Below are positions 32,521 through 44,535 of a DNA stretch of 64,000 nucleotides, in pieces. The notes beneath the pieces are model-generated. The model was not told the DNA's origin and searched no databases. It was given only the letters and a program-made list of their open reading frames with translations. How positions within the stretch are numbered: the first letter of the stretch is position 1; every line of letters starts with the position of its first letter. Both the position numbers and the translations under genes were made by a program. Source of the stretch: Axinella damicornis (lineage: Eukaryota; Porifera; Demospongiae; Axinellida; Axinellidae); contig OZ007512.1 in NCBI GenBank assembly GCA_963931865.1, positions 7,372,208-7,436,207 on the forward strand. Direction: 5' to 3'.

Positions 32521-34505
32521 ATGGCTAGGGAAGTGTACCTGTCAGCTGATCCTGAGCAACTGCTACAATTTATGGACGAACTGGACAGTGATTATAGTGA
32601 TGATGACGACTTTGATGGCTACATTGACAATGATGATGAAGAAATACAGGAGAGAATGACAAGGGAAGGTGAAATTGGCAGTGGTTTGGAGGGTGAATGG
32701 GGAACTGATGAGGGAATGGAAGGTTTGGTGAGCGTTGGTGGGGGGGATCCGAATGGCGGCAGCAGGGATGATCCAACTGGCAGTATTGGAATGGAGGTAG
32801 AGGTGAGAGAACATCAGGGAAGTGAGAGTGGAAGTAACATTGATGGTAATATGGATGGCGAGGACGGCAGTGGTGGTGGGGATCACATTGATGATGGGGA
32901 AGGCAGCAGTGGTAGTGCCGGCAGTGGGGTCAGCAGCGATGACGATGGCGGTGGAGACAGTAGCAATTACAATGGAGATGGAGACAGCAGCAGTGACGAT
33001 GGTGGTGGTAGCGTTCCAACATTTGCTGAGAAAGTGGGAGTAGTGCCAGACATGTCCGGAAAGGAGCCAGTAGACTACTACCAGCTCTTCATCTCTGACA
33101 GCATCCTTGGCAAAGTCTTGCAGGAGACCAACCGGTATGGAGACCAGTACGTGGAGTCACATCAGGACCATCTCGCAAACCACCCAAGAGCAAGGCCACA
33201 TCATTTCATCAAGAGATGCTTTGACAAGAGTGAGCTGCTGCGGTTCATCGTGCTCGTAATCACAATGGGTATTGTTGACCTGCCATCAGTGAAGGACTAC
33301 TGGAGTACCATCTGGCCTTTCCACACTCCACACTTTTCGAAGCTATTGTCCCGTGATCGATTCCTGCTTTTCTTGAAATTTCTCCACCTGGCGGATAACA
33401 CCAAACAAGTTCCACGAGGGCAGCCAGGATATGACAAGCTATTCAAGCTTCGTCCATTCGTCGATCCCCTCATCCGCAGCTTCCAGGAAATGTTTGTTCC
33501 CCAGAAACAACTTTCAATTGACGAGGGAATGATTAGTTACAAGGGGCGGCTCTCCTTCCTGCAGTATCTCCCCAAAAATGGGGGATGAAGGCGTGGGTCC
33601 TTGCCGACTCAAAGTTGGGTTACACATATAACTGGAAGTTGTACTGTGGGAAAGAGGAAGAAGGACGCGATCGTGAGCCACTGGGAGAGAGGGTTGTGGT
33701 GGAACTACTATCTGGCCTTCAAAACAAAGGTTATCATGTGTATTTTGATAATTTCTACACAAGCCCAACCCTTTGCAAACGCCTACTCACCTTGGGATTT
33801 GGTAGTTGTGGTACCGTCAGACTTGACCGGCGGGGAATCCCTGTGACGTTCAAGCAAGCCACGCCAAGCAAGGGGGACATCACCACCTACCGGGACGAGA
33901 AGCTCCTTGGCCTAAAGTGGAAGGACAAGCGGTACGTCTCTGTGCTCTCGACTATCCATGATGATTCCATGGTAAGCAAGCAACGACGCACACGGCAGGC
34001 AACTGGAGGGGTGGAAGTAGTGCAGAAACCAGCAGTAATTGAGGATTACAATAAATACATGGGAGGGGTGGACAAGAGTGATCAATTAGTCACTTATTAT
34101 GGCTTCAGAAGGTGTGCAAAGAAGTGGTGGAAGCGTGCATTTTTCCACCTCCTCGAACTTGCCATGGTAAATGCGTACACCTTGTATTGTTACAATACAC
34201 CAAAAAAGGAACGGCTGACTCATCTACGATTCAGACTAGCAGTAGCTACCTCACTTCTTCACAAAGCACAGCCCATACCAGTTCCACGATACCTCCCATC
34301 TCCTGCTGCTGCTAATGTTCCCCTCCGACTCACGGGACATCATTTCCCAGAGCCAGCTGGCGGTTGACCTGATTGCAAAGTCTGCAGTGACCGAACCACA
34401 CCAGGGAAACGGAAGCAGACAAAGTGGCAGTGCAAAACGTGCAAAGTCTCACTTTGTATGTATCCTTGTTTTGAACGCTACCACACTGTGAAATATTACA
34501 AGTAA
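32521..34505 (+). pseudogene. piggyBac transposase, one frameshift and one stop
   Basis: A DDD transposase that cuts at TTAA. The first frame (32521-33588) has an acidic, Gly/Ser/Asp-rich N-terminus and then the core with SIDEGMISYKGR (Asp 334). It stops early because an A run at about 33573-33578 is one base short; one more A gives LPKKWGMKAWVLADS. The second frame (to 34367) holds VYFDNFYTS and GGVDKSDQL, the second and third aspartates. A TGA at 34365-34367 (probably from CGA) precedes 45 more codons. These carry the cysteine-rich end (CKVCSD…WQCKTCKVSLC…CFERYH) and stop at 34503-34505. The start is the first ATG in good context after the left end. Confidence 0.95.
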
Positions 34506-34921
34506 GCTTCTGTAGGAGTATATGTAGCTGCAGTAGTTTCAGTTTCCCTGTGTACTTATACTCATACGTATTGTATCCTCTCTGTGAACTTATACTTATA
34601 CTGTGTATCGTATCTAGCTCTCTGTGTACAGATTCTCGTGTATTGTATCTAGCTCTGTGTACTTACACCCATGTTGTGTCGGTCTACCCACTCCCTACTA
34701 CTATATAACCATTGGTACTCCTGCCCTCATGCCATAAAACATCTATATATGCACGAAGCTGTAGCTGTTGCCGCTTAGATTACTGTAACCCAATCATTGT
34801 GGAAATGTCACGACAAAATGCCATACCTTTGGGAGGTGAGTGTAGCGAAATGGTCCGTGTTCTCGTCAAAATGAGGCCATTCTTCACCAGCAGAATGTTC
34901 CACTAGCTTCCTGGAACAGTA

Positions 34922-35148
34922 AGGTAACGGAGGGGGTTTCCGGACAGCAAGGGGTTTCTGGACACGGCCCCAGCTTTCGCTCTCTAGGAGCAGTTTTTGC
35001 TAACAACTGCACAGCGTTGGAAAGTTCGAAGGTAGAGTATGCATGCGCACTGACCACAATTCGGAAGAACTGCTAACGGAGCGAAAGCGAGGGGCATGAA
35101 GTGCGTGTCCGGAATTAAAAGACTGTCCGGAAACCCCCTCCGTTACCT
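34922..35148. mobile_element. TA-flanked MITE nested in the piggyBac element
   Basis: Perfect inverted ends AGGTAACGGAGGGGGTTTCC continue through GGACAG on each side, bounded by TA. Inner arms pair imperfectly (CTTTCGCTC…GAGCGAAAG). It is Tc1/mariner-like with no coding capacity. Confidence 0.85.
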
Positions 35149-35561
35149 TAGCACGCCAAGATCAGTCAACAACAAAAACGGCCAACCGGCCTCGTGGTAA
35201 GTGGTTCGATGTAGCTCGATCACGCTACCTCACGCGGTAGTCACGGACTTTCTAGGGGTAGCCCCATATAATTACTGGTTGTTTATTGAAGTTTAGTTAC
35301 GTAACTTACTGGTCCGATAGTATGAAGACCTCACTCGATGGCGTGTAGCGTCTACGCCTGGGGAAGTTCACCGCATCTGTTTCGAGGCATCTCCATGGAA
35401 AATTCAACGCACGTGTGAGATTATGAATAATCAATGAACGCAGGCAAAGGGTTAATGTTGCCAGTTTAATTATATTGCAATCAAACCGTGATCAAACTCA
35501 ACCAGACGTGAACACACTAGCCAGGCTCTCGTTATCGAAAGGGAGAGAGCCTAGTAACATT

Positions 35562-35585
35562 GGGGGGGGGGGGGGGGGGGGGGGG
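35562..35585 (+). repeat. poly-G tract
   Basis: A run of about 24 G lies 110 bases beyond the right end of the piggyBac element, next to a CTAGCC…CTCTC / GAGAGAGCCTAG foldback (35518-35554). Confidence 0.85.
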
Positions 35586-36084
35586 TAAACTGTGAACTTC
35601 CGCCACCAGGATTCTGGCGGAACCAATCACATTGTAGAACAGTACCCCTCAATAATGGCAGATGACAGGTGTGTAAGACAGCCACAGCCACTGGTCTGAG
35701 CTCACTGTTCACTGCGGTTTGTTTGCGGGACTGGCTCATTCATCATACGTGTGTCGCCACTTACGGGATCGACGGTTTGCAAGGTCAGTTGCTTGCAAGA
35801 AGTGTCTTGGATCTCGAGGATGCCTTGAAAACAAACAGAAATATTTCAAACAGTGTGTGACTGATTTGTAGCTCACCCGACATTTACTACAATTTGCTAC
35901 AAAAGTAGTAGTGATCGTGTATCGCATGAAATGATGATGCAAAGGAAGTCAACGGTTTGCCCCCCTTCCGTTACCAGAGTGTCTTCTCCCTTTCGAGAAT
36001 GAGAGCCTGGGAATGAGGCTAGGAACACACAGGAATCTAGGATACCGTATTCCAGTACACTATTACTGTTGCATCTCCGCCCCC

Positions 36085-36300
36085 TCCTTACAATGATGTC
36101 ACATGGTACAATCAAATCCATATCTGTCTGGTGGAGCTCTGTGCCATGTAGATTGTCGAAATGTCCTTTAAGATCCAACTGCACATGCTCAAATGGTTGA
36201 TTTGGTAGTGGTATTTCCCCCAACGGTACTCATGTACGTCTTGCTAAAGGCTTCCTTTCTTGGCATGTCACACAAGATTTCACCCAGTGCTCTGTTCCAT
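36085..36300 (-). pseudogene. LTR-retrotransposon integrase fragment
   Basis: The minus strand reads EHWVKSCVTCQERKPLARRT, stop, then PLPNQPFEHVQLDLKGHFDN. CVTCQ is the end of the integrase zinc-binding module, and EHVQLDLKG is the start of the catalytic core. Nothing else of the element is seen nearby. Confidence 0.55.
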
Positions 36301-36699
36301 GAAGGCCAGTAGAAGCGGCTAAATTACAGAAATGAACATGTGTACACTAGTGCGGCTCTGTAGCTGTTTCGCTGCTTTCAACGATGGACTTCCGGCCTGA
36401 CTGAATTACCATTACCTTTGCAATGTATCACTCAAGTGGATGGAGAGGTTCAAGATTCGGGAGCAGCACATTGAGCACACTGTGCGAAAGAGCAGACCAG
36501 AATAGGCAAGTACTTAGCTACATTTGTCACTGCCGTGGTGGGTCCGCAGCAGCTCGAGTTATCCTGAAAAAGCTGGGCTCAGCGTGTTAGTGAAAGAACG
36601 GCAAGTACAGCAAGGTCAGAGTTGTAAAAAAAATTAGCTTCAATCACTGCAGTTCACGAAAACTTTTCAAAATGAATAATTGTCACACGAAAGATTTTA

Positions 36700-37060
36700 A
36701 ACAGAAGGGAGAAGGGAGAAGGGGAGAGGTGGGAGAGGAGGGGAAGGGAGGAGAGGTGGGAGAAGGGAGAAGAGCAAGGGAGGAGGGAGAGGGAGGAGGG
36801 ATGGGAGAAAGGGGAAGAGGAGGGGAGAGGTGGGAGAGGAAGGGAAGGAAGGAGAGGAGGGGAAGGGAGGAGGGGAGGGGAAAGAAGGAGAGAGGGGAAG
36901 GCAGGAGGGTGTGAGAAGGGAGGGAGAGAAGGGGAAGAGAGGAGATGGGAGGAAGGATGGGGGAGGAGGGGAAGGGAGAAGAGATGGGACAGGAAGGAGG
37001 GGAGGAGGCATGGGAGAGTATAAGAGAAGAGACAGGCAGAGAAAAGGGAAGTGGGGGTAG
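36700..37060 (+). repeat. purine-rich (GGGA)n-type tract
   Basis: About 360 bases of GGGAGAGG-type repeats on the plus strand. Unlike the tracts inside the two large plus-strand genes, the pyrimidine strand here is the minus strand. Confidence 0.9.
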
Positions 37061-37732
37061 GTGGTGGGAAGGGGCTGTGCTACTCACTCTGACATGTCTC
37101 AGGGACTTACTGTAATCAAGAATAAAATTTGTTGCAAACTACCGTCTATGTCCAAGATCCAACTGCTATAGAATGTTTCTGAGCACAGTAACATACTCTG
37201 AAGGATTAGTTCTGTACTGACGTTATTGGAGCATTTTCTGTTCTGCAGGTATCACCAGGAGATGACAAAGACCTGGACAGTGAACCACCTGCTCCTCCGA
37301 CTGTTGATGGGGGACAGAGGCAGTGCAAATAAGGTGAAAACATAATATTATGCTAGCATTAATTTCCTACCCCTCCCAACTGGTACTAGTCACCATTATT
37401 AGACCACCTTTTTCTGCCTAGAGCTGCAAGTTTTGTACTGTAATAGTATCTGTGGTATCCGTGGGTCTAGGTATATCAGCTACACTATGCACGCCACTGC
37501 TATCAGTTGCAAGCCAAAATCTGAATATGTACAGGAAATACCCTAAACATACATGACTGCACAAAACACTAATTACATGAAAGCATTAACCACAAAAGGG
37601 GCAGTACAATAACCAAGGCAACAGTGTGCATGGCAACTACACCAAATGATGAACAACTAGTACACTCCTCCCCAACACAACTGAAACCACACACGTAGTG
37701 AGGGGGATACACTAAGTGAACATACATTACTT

Positions 37733-38003
37733 ACAAGTAATAAAAAACATTTAAAATGTAACAGGATGTAGGGATACCAGAACTGCAAAAAGTAAGGAAA
37801 CAAGGTAGGGATGATCACACAAAACAGTGAAGTATACAACCCCCTACAGATCTTTTTCCATAATACGTGTATAATGAAAAAAGATATGTAGGGGGATTGT
37901 ATACTTCACTGTTTTGTGTGATCATCCCTACCTTGTTTCCTTACTTTTTGCAGTTCTGGTATCCCTACATCCTGTTACATTTTAAATGTTTTTTATTACT
38001 TGT
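37733..38003. repeat. 271-bp near-perfect palindrome
   Basis: The left arm starts ACAAGTAATAAAAAACATTT and the right arm ends AAATGTTTTTTATTACTTGT. Arms of about 130 bases pair with only a few differences near the centre, around a loop near AATACGTGTATA. The internal segment GATACCAGAACTGCAAAAAG also recurs inverted. No transposase is present. Confidence 0.95.
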
Positions 38004-38689
38004 TTATGTCATTTTTTTTTAGCAGCAGGCACATGCATACTGGACTCTGGCATTTACACTGCCAGCAATGGCAGAAGAATCAGACCGAAGCATCTCAAAA
38101 GCCAACCCTTTCCTGGATGGATACTAAGCCAGTACTCCCTGAGCTGAGGACCATAGCTAAGTATAGTGTAGCTAAAATAGCTATACCAGATAGTAGTAGC
38201 GACACATTGTTGAGTCTTTAGATAGGCATTCACCCCTCTCACAGAACACAGTCTAGTAACATAAAGAGAATTTACCTTAGTCTAGTTACGGTAACACAAC
38301 AGCGCAAGGCACTTCTAATTCAGCGATCTTGAATAATAATTACGTATCGTTGCTAAGAGATCGTTTAAGTGCGCATGCGTACAAACATGAAAATGGCGTG
38401 ACAAATGAAGCCATAGTTATTGAGTGGGCAGCTGTAGCCGCCTGGTGAAGACTTGGAGGTTGCCAAAAGCGATGGGCTGGTGCACTGCTCGGTGTAAAAT
38501 GCTGCTGTTTCGTGCGAAAACCATCATGAGGGATTGAGGCGACGTTGAGCTAGCCCGTCTGAAAGAAGAAAGAAGAAAGAAAAACAATTTGCCCGTTTTG
38601 CGAGTACCTGGTGCGGTACTTTCGCGACGGTTTTTAGCGACGCGAGGAGTCTTGTTGGTCATGAAAACACTCGAAGATGAACGGTATGT

Positions 38690-39760
38690 GGTTATAAAGG
38701 CTTATAAGTGTACCGTTTCTGAGATTTGGAGAGATTCTTTTGTATTAGCATATATTGCGTGTACGTCGTATCCCTACATACAGAGTCTACCGACTCTGTG
38801 ATAGGGTTCTCGACGAATCCGGTTTCGTAGTGGATATCATCTCGATTGCGGTCCAGTCGAGCTTGAGAAGTTTGTGTGGAAGAGTGAGGTGAGCTCCACA
38901 GGGAGAGGAGGTGCTGGCTCAACAACTGGGGGAGGAGTGAGAGCTAGGCCAATCTCCACCGAAGTCCGAGTGTCCTCCTCTGGAGTAGTGTCTGAGCACC
39001 AAGGATGTCCAGCAACACCTCGGCAGTTCCATCGTCACTACTTGCAGGCTCGACAACTGAAGTAGTCTCTCTACTCACAAATTCAACTCTCTTGTGTTGG
39101 TCTTTTCCAACGATCCTGATCTCGTGTTTCAACAAGGTATGTGACTGGACCCAGTTTCTCAACGATCATAGCTGGCACCCAGTCTGGTCCAGGCCATTAT
39201 CTTCTAACCAACATGGTCTGACCAACAGTCCATCCTCTCTCCTTAGCTCTACGATCATGACAAGCCTTCTGGGATTCAACACTTGGTCACAGCATATCAA
39301 ATCTGGTTCTGAGAGATCGGTTCAGGAATAATGAAGCCAGAGTGACTCAAGTAGTAGAGTGTGGGGAGGCATGATAAGTCAACAAGTAGTTGTACAGTCT
39401 CTGGTCCAGGCTACTCCCATCATCCTTGCTTGCCTTGAGTGCTTGCTTCAGTGACTGCACAAAGCACTAGGCTTGGCCATTGGAGGCAGGATGATATGGA
39501 GCAATCTTCACATGCTTCACTCCATTCAAGCGTAAGAAGTTTGCAAATTCCTCGGAGAGAAACTGGGGACCATTGTTGTAACCACTTGCTCGGGGAGACC
39601 ATAGGATGAGAATGTGTGTCTCAGTAGTGCGGCAGTTCTACTGGCGGTAGTGCCTGACATGATGAACAACTCTGGCCACTTTGAGTGGGCGTCCACCAGC
39701 ACAAGAAACATAGAGCCTTGAATATGCCCCGCAAACAGAACAGTAATCTTCTATGAAAAC
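38690..39760 (-). pseudogene. Ty3/Gypsy integrase and pol C-terminus
   Basis: Reading down the minus strand: MFLVLVDAHSKWPELFIMSG, RHTFSSYGLPEQVV, then after a one-base loss NGPQFLSEEFANFLRLNGVK and IAPYHPASNGQA. TAG then replaces the catalytic Glu codon before CFVQSLKQALKASK. Further down are RAKERGWTVGQTMLVRR, stop, and WVPAMIVEKLGPVTYLVETR, the usual C-terminal fold. Five or more stops or shifts make it dead. The catalytic Asp in VDAHSKW remains. Confidence 0.85.
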
Positions 39761-39826
39761 AAGGCACTGGTAAGACTTTCTTACTGCCTAGCACTGCACC
39801 ATCAGTACCACTACCAAAGTGGAGTT

Positions 39827-39940
39827 TAGCCTCGTCCCCAGGCCTCCTCCCAGATTATATCTCGCAGCCATGGAGAACTAATAATATTATATATCCACGG
39901 CTGTGAGATAAATCTGGGCAGAGGACTGGGGATGAGGCTA
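39827..39940. repeat. foldback of the TAGCCTCRTTCCCAGG family, long copy
   Basis: TAGCCTCGTCCCCAGGCCTC… and …GGACTGGGGATGAGGCTA are inverted, with inner arms CCCAGATTATATCTC / GAGATAAATCTGGG. This is the longest of about ten related hairpins in the window. Confidence 0.85.
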
Positions 39941-40428
39941 GGTAGAGTTTGGGTTAGTACAATCATAATATAGTACAGTATGCTTTGCAGAATGAGGCTA
40001 TAGTATGAATGTTCAGAATTCCATTCCCACTTCAATTAGTGTCAAATTCACAGGCAGCAAGGCACAACATTGTAGGGATTCTGTGGTGGTAGCGTTGTCA
40101 TGGCTACTGGTCTGACTGGAGTAGGTGTTTGACAACCATGACTGTGTGTTTTGACAACATGCTGAAACTATGGGCTAACACACAAGTGTGTCATCTCTCA
40201 ATAGAAGTCTCCTATGAAAATTTGAAGCTTTGAGCAAAATTACATGTGTGTTAAAACTTGAAAGACATTCAGATAGAGATGGAGGTATGTGAGTACACTG
40301 TTCTAGCAACTGGGGATGAGGTACTACCTGTACGTTGCCCTATACCGCCCCCACAGCGTTTCATGAAACGTTTCTGAAACATAGCCTGCCCTGACCTAAG
40401 TTAGCCCTTACCCTCATGTGATACAGGT

Positions 40429-41150
40429 CAGGCCCGTAGGCTCAATTTTTACAGGGGGGGTTCTTCTTTGAATATGAAGTGGACCAAACCATCTGGCAGC
40501 ACGTGAAGCGCGCAGTAGCTAGGGGGTCTGGGGGCATGCCCCCCCAGGAAAAATTTTGAGTTTTAGATGCTCTGAGATCGATTCTGGTGCATTTTGGGAT
40601 ACTAGCGCTCGTGTACGTGTGCATGCCTGGCTAGGCAGTATCACGAACAAAAAGATGAGGTTACACAATAACTTTATCCTATCTGACTACCAGAAGCAGC
40701 AGCATCGCCTTCAGTATTCACTGCGGTCTTCTTTTTCGGCGGCAAGAACTTCTGCAAACTCTGGGACATGGCAGCTGCCCGCTTTCTCTCACGCTCTTTC
40801 TGTTCACGGCGCCCCATGTTAATGTTGTTTACATGACAATCGCGTGTCCACGTACTTAATCTGTACTTAATGCGCGCACGCGCCACGTGTACGTCCTCGT
40901 TCCCAGACATTCCTCTCGTCAAAAAGCCTGGGAACGAGGTTCATATTGTTCAAGCATCGTACATGACACTACGATCTACTCGGTAGCTATACGTACCAAT
41001 CGCGTGTGAGCACTCCAGGAAGGCACCGGCACAAGACAGTGACTGCAAAAAGTAAGACTGTAAGTACACTTGTTTGCAGCGGGACCGGACCTAAATGACC
41101 GTGCGGGCGGTTCGTCCGAACCCCCCGAACCCCCCCAGCCTACGGGCCTG
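40429..41150 (-). mobile_element. hAT deletion derivative with transposase N-terminus
   Basis: CAGGCCCGTAGGCT at the left is mirrored by AGCCTACGGGCCTG at the right, and CAGGT abuts both ends. On the minus strand a frame beginning near 40818 reads MGRREQKERERKRAAAMSQS and LQKFLPPKKK before stopping. This resembles the short basic N-terminus of hAT transposases, but the catalytic part is gone. Confidence 0.65.
40895..40938. repeat. foldback of the TAGCCTCRTTCCCAGG family
   Basis: CCTCGTTCCCAGAC and GCCTGGGAACGAGG flank a short loop. It is nested in the hAT derivative. Confidence 0.75.
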
Positions 41151-41275
41151 CAGGTGGGATAATTATGCAGGGGTATGACCGTCATTTGAGGGGTTTGTGT
41201 TGCCAGCACATGCATCTACCACATCCATCATGGATAGTACGATGCACATCCAAGTCCATGATGCAGAGTACACTG

Positions 41276-41335
41276 TAGCCTAATTGGTCGCAGACCCTCT
41301 CCTCGCTTTTAGGAGAGAGCCTGGCACCGAGGCTA
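41276..41335. repeat. foldback of the TAGCCTCRTTCCCAGG family, diverged
   Basis: TAGCCTAATTGGTCGCAGAC and GAGAGCCTGGCACCGAGGCTA are the outer arms, with CTCTCCTCGC / GGAGAGAG inside. Confidence 0.6.
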
Positions 41336-41999
41336 AGTACGCTGTGTGGTGCGATACACATCTGCCACTTAATGCATAGTACACTGGGTGTCACAGTGCA
41401 CATACCTGAGAGGCATCACACTGCATTTATAAGGGATGTACAGTAAGCTGTGTACTACTGTTTGTTCATGCATCATCAATGGAGTTTCCTCAACACATGG
41501 GTAGTGCTGTGTTCACTCATTGTCTATAGCGTTTCCTCTAGGTGCACTCACTTGTGAGAGACAAGGTCATGTTTGTTACCAACTTGTCTGACTTTTGATT
41601 TCCCATCATCCAGGTGACTGGCCAATCAGATTGCATCTACCATGACACTGGAGGGCAAGAATGTATGGGTGGGTGACCGTTTTCAAGGCTAAGAAGCCCA
41701 CGCTCTTCTCCCACAAGGCAGTGGTAAGGGGTATGCAGCTTATGAATACTGTTGCACCACTGACATCAAGTTTAGAATCACTGCATAAATCAGCAGATCG
41801 TAACTTGATATTGTAGCAGTCTCTCAGGGTCCTGAGACCCATATGCTCCAGAACAAGCCTCAGAACGCCCGAGCGCCGGGGAACAAGGCTAGCCTGGGTG
41901 GCACATTTTGCCTACACACCCAAAGCTGTCTCCTGTGCCAAAATACATTCTGTACTGAAACATACACATGTACCGCGATCATGATTCCCCTCCTACCAC

Positions 42000-42258
42000 T
42001 GCACTCTCCTCCTTCTCTTTCCCATCCTTCCCCACCCCCTTTCCTCCCCCTCTTTGACCTCCTCCTCCTCCTCCTCCTCCTTGACCTCCTCCTCCTCCTC
42101 CTCCCACCTTCCCTCTCCTCCTCCTCTTCCCCCTCCTCCTCCCCTCCTCCCCCTTCCTCTCCCTCCCCTCCCCCCCCCCCCCCCCCCCCCCCCCCCTCCA
42201 TCTTCTCCTTCCCTCCCCTCTCCTGCTCCTCCCCCTCCCCATTCTCCCCCCTGCACAC
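42000..42258 (+). repeat. CT-rich tract with poly-C core
   Basis: Pyrimidine-only for about 250 bases, including (TCC)n and a C run at 42172-42196. It ends in acacatag at 42262, an acceptor-like site. The following sequence (to 42386) has an open frame with FSSKGPFISFYQDNRKETKV, unassigned. Confidence 0.8.
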
Positions 42259-42780
42259 ATAGGTGACATAGCCAAACTAGCTACTGGACCGGGCATGGGC
42301 AGTGCTCCACCAGTTCTCCTCGAAGGGCCCATTCATCTCGTTCTACCAGGACAACAGGAAGGAGACCAAGGTCATGAAAAGGTAGAAGATTGAACTGTTC
42401 CACACGAAGGCAATTTGGTGGACCACCCAAACATCCACACTGCTTTACACTCAAGTTCAAGGGTTCAAAGTGCACCCTGCTCAATGTTGATACAGAGTGA
42501 GAGGAAGTGCATGAAAGTTTTGCTTAACAGAGTACACAATAACTGCTGGTCACTGGTTTTTTTGGAAGCTGTCCAAACCCTCCTGACATTAGTTTAATCC
42601 TGTATGTACATGTACATGTGCTGTAAAATGTCTATTTCGACCTTGACCATGGGAGTTCAATTTGTAGAGAAGTAGAGGGGATGGAAAGAGAAGAGGGAAT
42701 CTATGTAGGGAGAAGGGGGAGGGGGAAGCAAGGGGTGAATTAGACTGCAGCCACAGTTAACCACTCAAAGTATTGATTCC

Positions 42781-43086
42781 CTCCGCTCCGCTCCTCTCCT
42801 TCCCTTCCTCTCTCTCTTCCCCACTCTTCCTTCTCCCTCTGCTCTCTTTTCCCTCACCTCCTTCCTTCTCTTCCTCTCGCTCCCCCTCCCTCCGTCCCCC
42901 CCTCCCTCCCTCCCTCCCTCCTTCCCTCCCTCCCTCCCTCCCTCCCTCCCTCCCTCCCTCCCTCCCTCCCTCCCTCCCTCCCTCCCACCTTCCTCCCTCT
43001 CTCCCTCCCTCCCTCCCTCCCTCCCTCCCTCCATCCCTCTTGCCTTCCCTCCTTCCCTCCCTCCCCCTCTCCTCCTCTCGTTCTAG
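42781..43086 (+). repeat. (CCCT)n tract
   Basis: About 300 bases of CCCT repeats with CT-rich shoulders. It ends cgttctag at 43086, again acceptor-like, but no recognised exon follows. Confidence 0.9.
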
Positions 43087-43409
43087 ACATGACCTAGACA
43101 CATGGTTGAAATTGGTGTGTGGATTGTTAGGTACCGAATACTAACGTGAGAAGATGAGTCTCCTGGCTTGACAGTGAACATGCTGGGTGCTACAATACTA
43201 GCGAAGGTGTACGCCTCACTGTACATTTTCAGTAGCCTTCCCACCCCAGCATTTATCGCTTGCAGTAAGGCCTGGCAATGAGGCTATATTTTCAGTACAC
43301 TTACTGGTATCATTTGCTGTTCTGAAGATTTGACATTGACCACCTTTTGTAACTATAGAGCTACATTTTCATATACACCACTTTTACTGATCTCACAACT
43401 GCTCCATGA

Positions 43410-43660
43410 CTACACCCGTACACCCACTCACCCCACACTGCATCCTCAAACCCGCCTATACCCTCACACCCTCACACCCTAACACCCACACACTTACCCA
43501 TCCCACACCGCCTCTTGCCAATACATCCTCATACCTGCTCACCCTCACACCCACACACCCTCACACCCAAACACCCTCACTCCCACACACCCACACCCTC
43601 ACACCCACTCACCCTCACATGCGTCCTCACACCCACATGCCCTCATACCCACACAAAAAA
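43410..43660 (+). repeat. degenerate CACACCCTCACAC minisatellite
   Basis: Units like ACACCCTCACACCC recur with variable length. No coding significance. Confidence 0.75.
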
Positions 43661-44329
43661 TTGAAATCTTCCCACATAGACCATCGAAATGGAGTCAAAC
43701 AATAGCAAATACCCCAGTAGCAAAAAACTGTTCTATGTGTACCTGACTGAAGTCAAGGTGCTCTGTTTCGCTGTATTTTGGCTATTTCCTACTTTTCATA
43801 ACTATCCATAACATTGGCTCCACGAGTCCCATCAGAACACGCAGTGCATTTGGAAACTTCATGCTTCGAGATGACTGCTAGGAAGAAGTGTTTTCTCACG
43901 ATCTATGTACTTCACAGACATCATGGCTATTGTTTCGGCTGTTTTTCCAGCTATTTCCTATTATTCGTAACAGCTTCACAATATGCAGTAAGCGGTCACT
44001 CCCACACCTAGTACCTTGGATACGGCCATACATGAACACAGTATATGCAATAGCCGCCCTGTTCGATGCGCATCGGCAGAGATGTCACGTCGATTGTAGC
44101 TGCACTGCATGCATCCTGGCCTGTAGACGTTCAGCGCAGGGTATGGGTTCCATGAACACCTCTAGTGTTTTCACAGCAGCTAAGTATATTCATGAAGCAC
44201 CAAAACTAAACCCATAATCAGTTTCATAGAGCAAACTCAGCGCTATCAATAAGGCTTCTGGGATCAGAAGAGTCACTGACCTCCCCCTCTCCCCCTCCGT
44301 CCTCTTCACCAACCTCCTCTTCTCCTTCC

Positions 44330-44535
44330 CCCATCTCTCCTTCTGTCCTTCCTCCCTCCCTCCCTCCCTCCCTCCCTTCCTTTCTCCCTCCCTCCCTCCC
44401 TCCCTCCCTCCCTCCCTCCCTCCCTCCCTTCCTTTCTCCCTCTCTCCCTCCATCCTCCCTCCCTCCCTCCCTCCCTCCCTCCCTCTCTCCCTCCCTCCCT
44501 CCCTCCCTCCCTCCCTCCCTCCCTCCCTCCCTCCT
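44330..44535 (+). repeat. (CCCT)n tract
   Basis: About 200 bases of near-pure CCCT repeats. The following sequence (cctgtttggcaaaccc) lacks a clear acceptor. No exon is recognised between 44.5 and 46.3 kb. Confidence 0.9.

Larger units (their letters stand above)
32307..35451 (+). mobile_element. piggyBac transposon, full length
   Basis: TTAA flanks both sides (32303-32306, 35452-35455). The ends CCCTTTGTCTGCG and, inverted, CCCTTTGCCTGCG differ at one base. From memory, piggyBac relatives such as Uribo share CCCTTTGCCTGC ends. The element is about 3.1 kb, contains one transposase with all three catalytic aspartates, and was later invaded by a MITE at 34922-35148. Confidence 0.95.
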
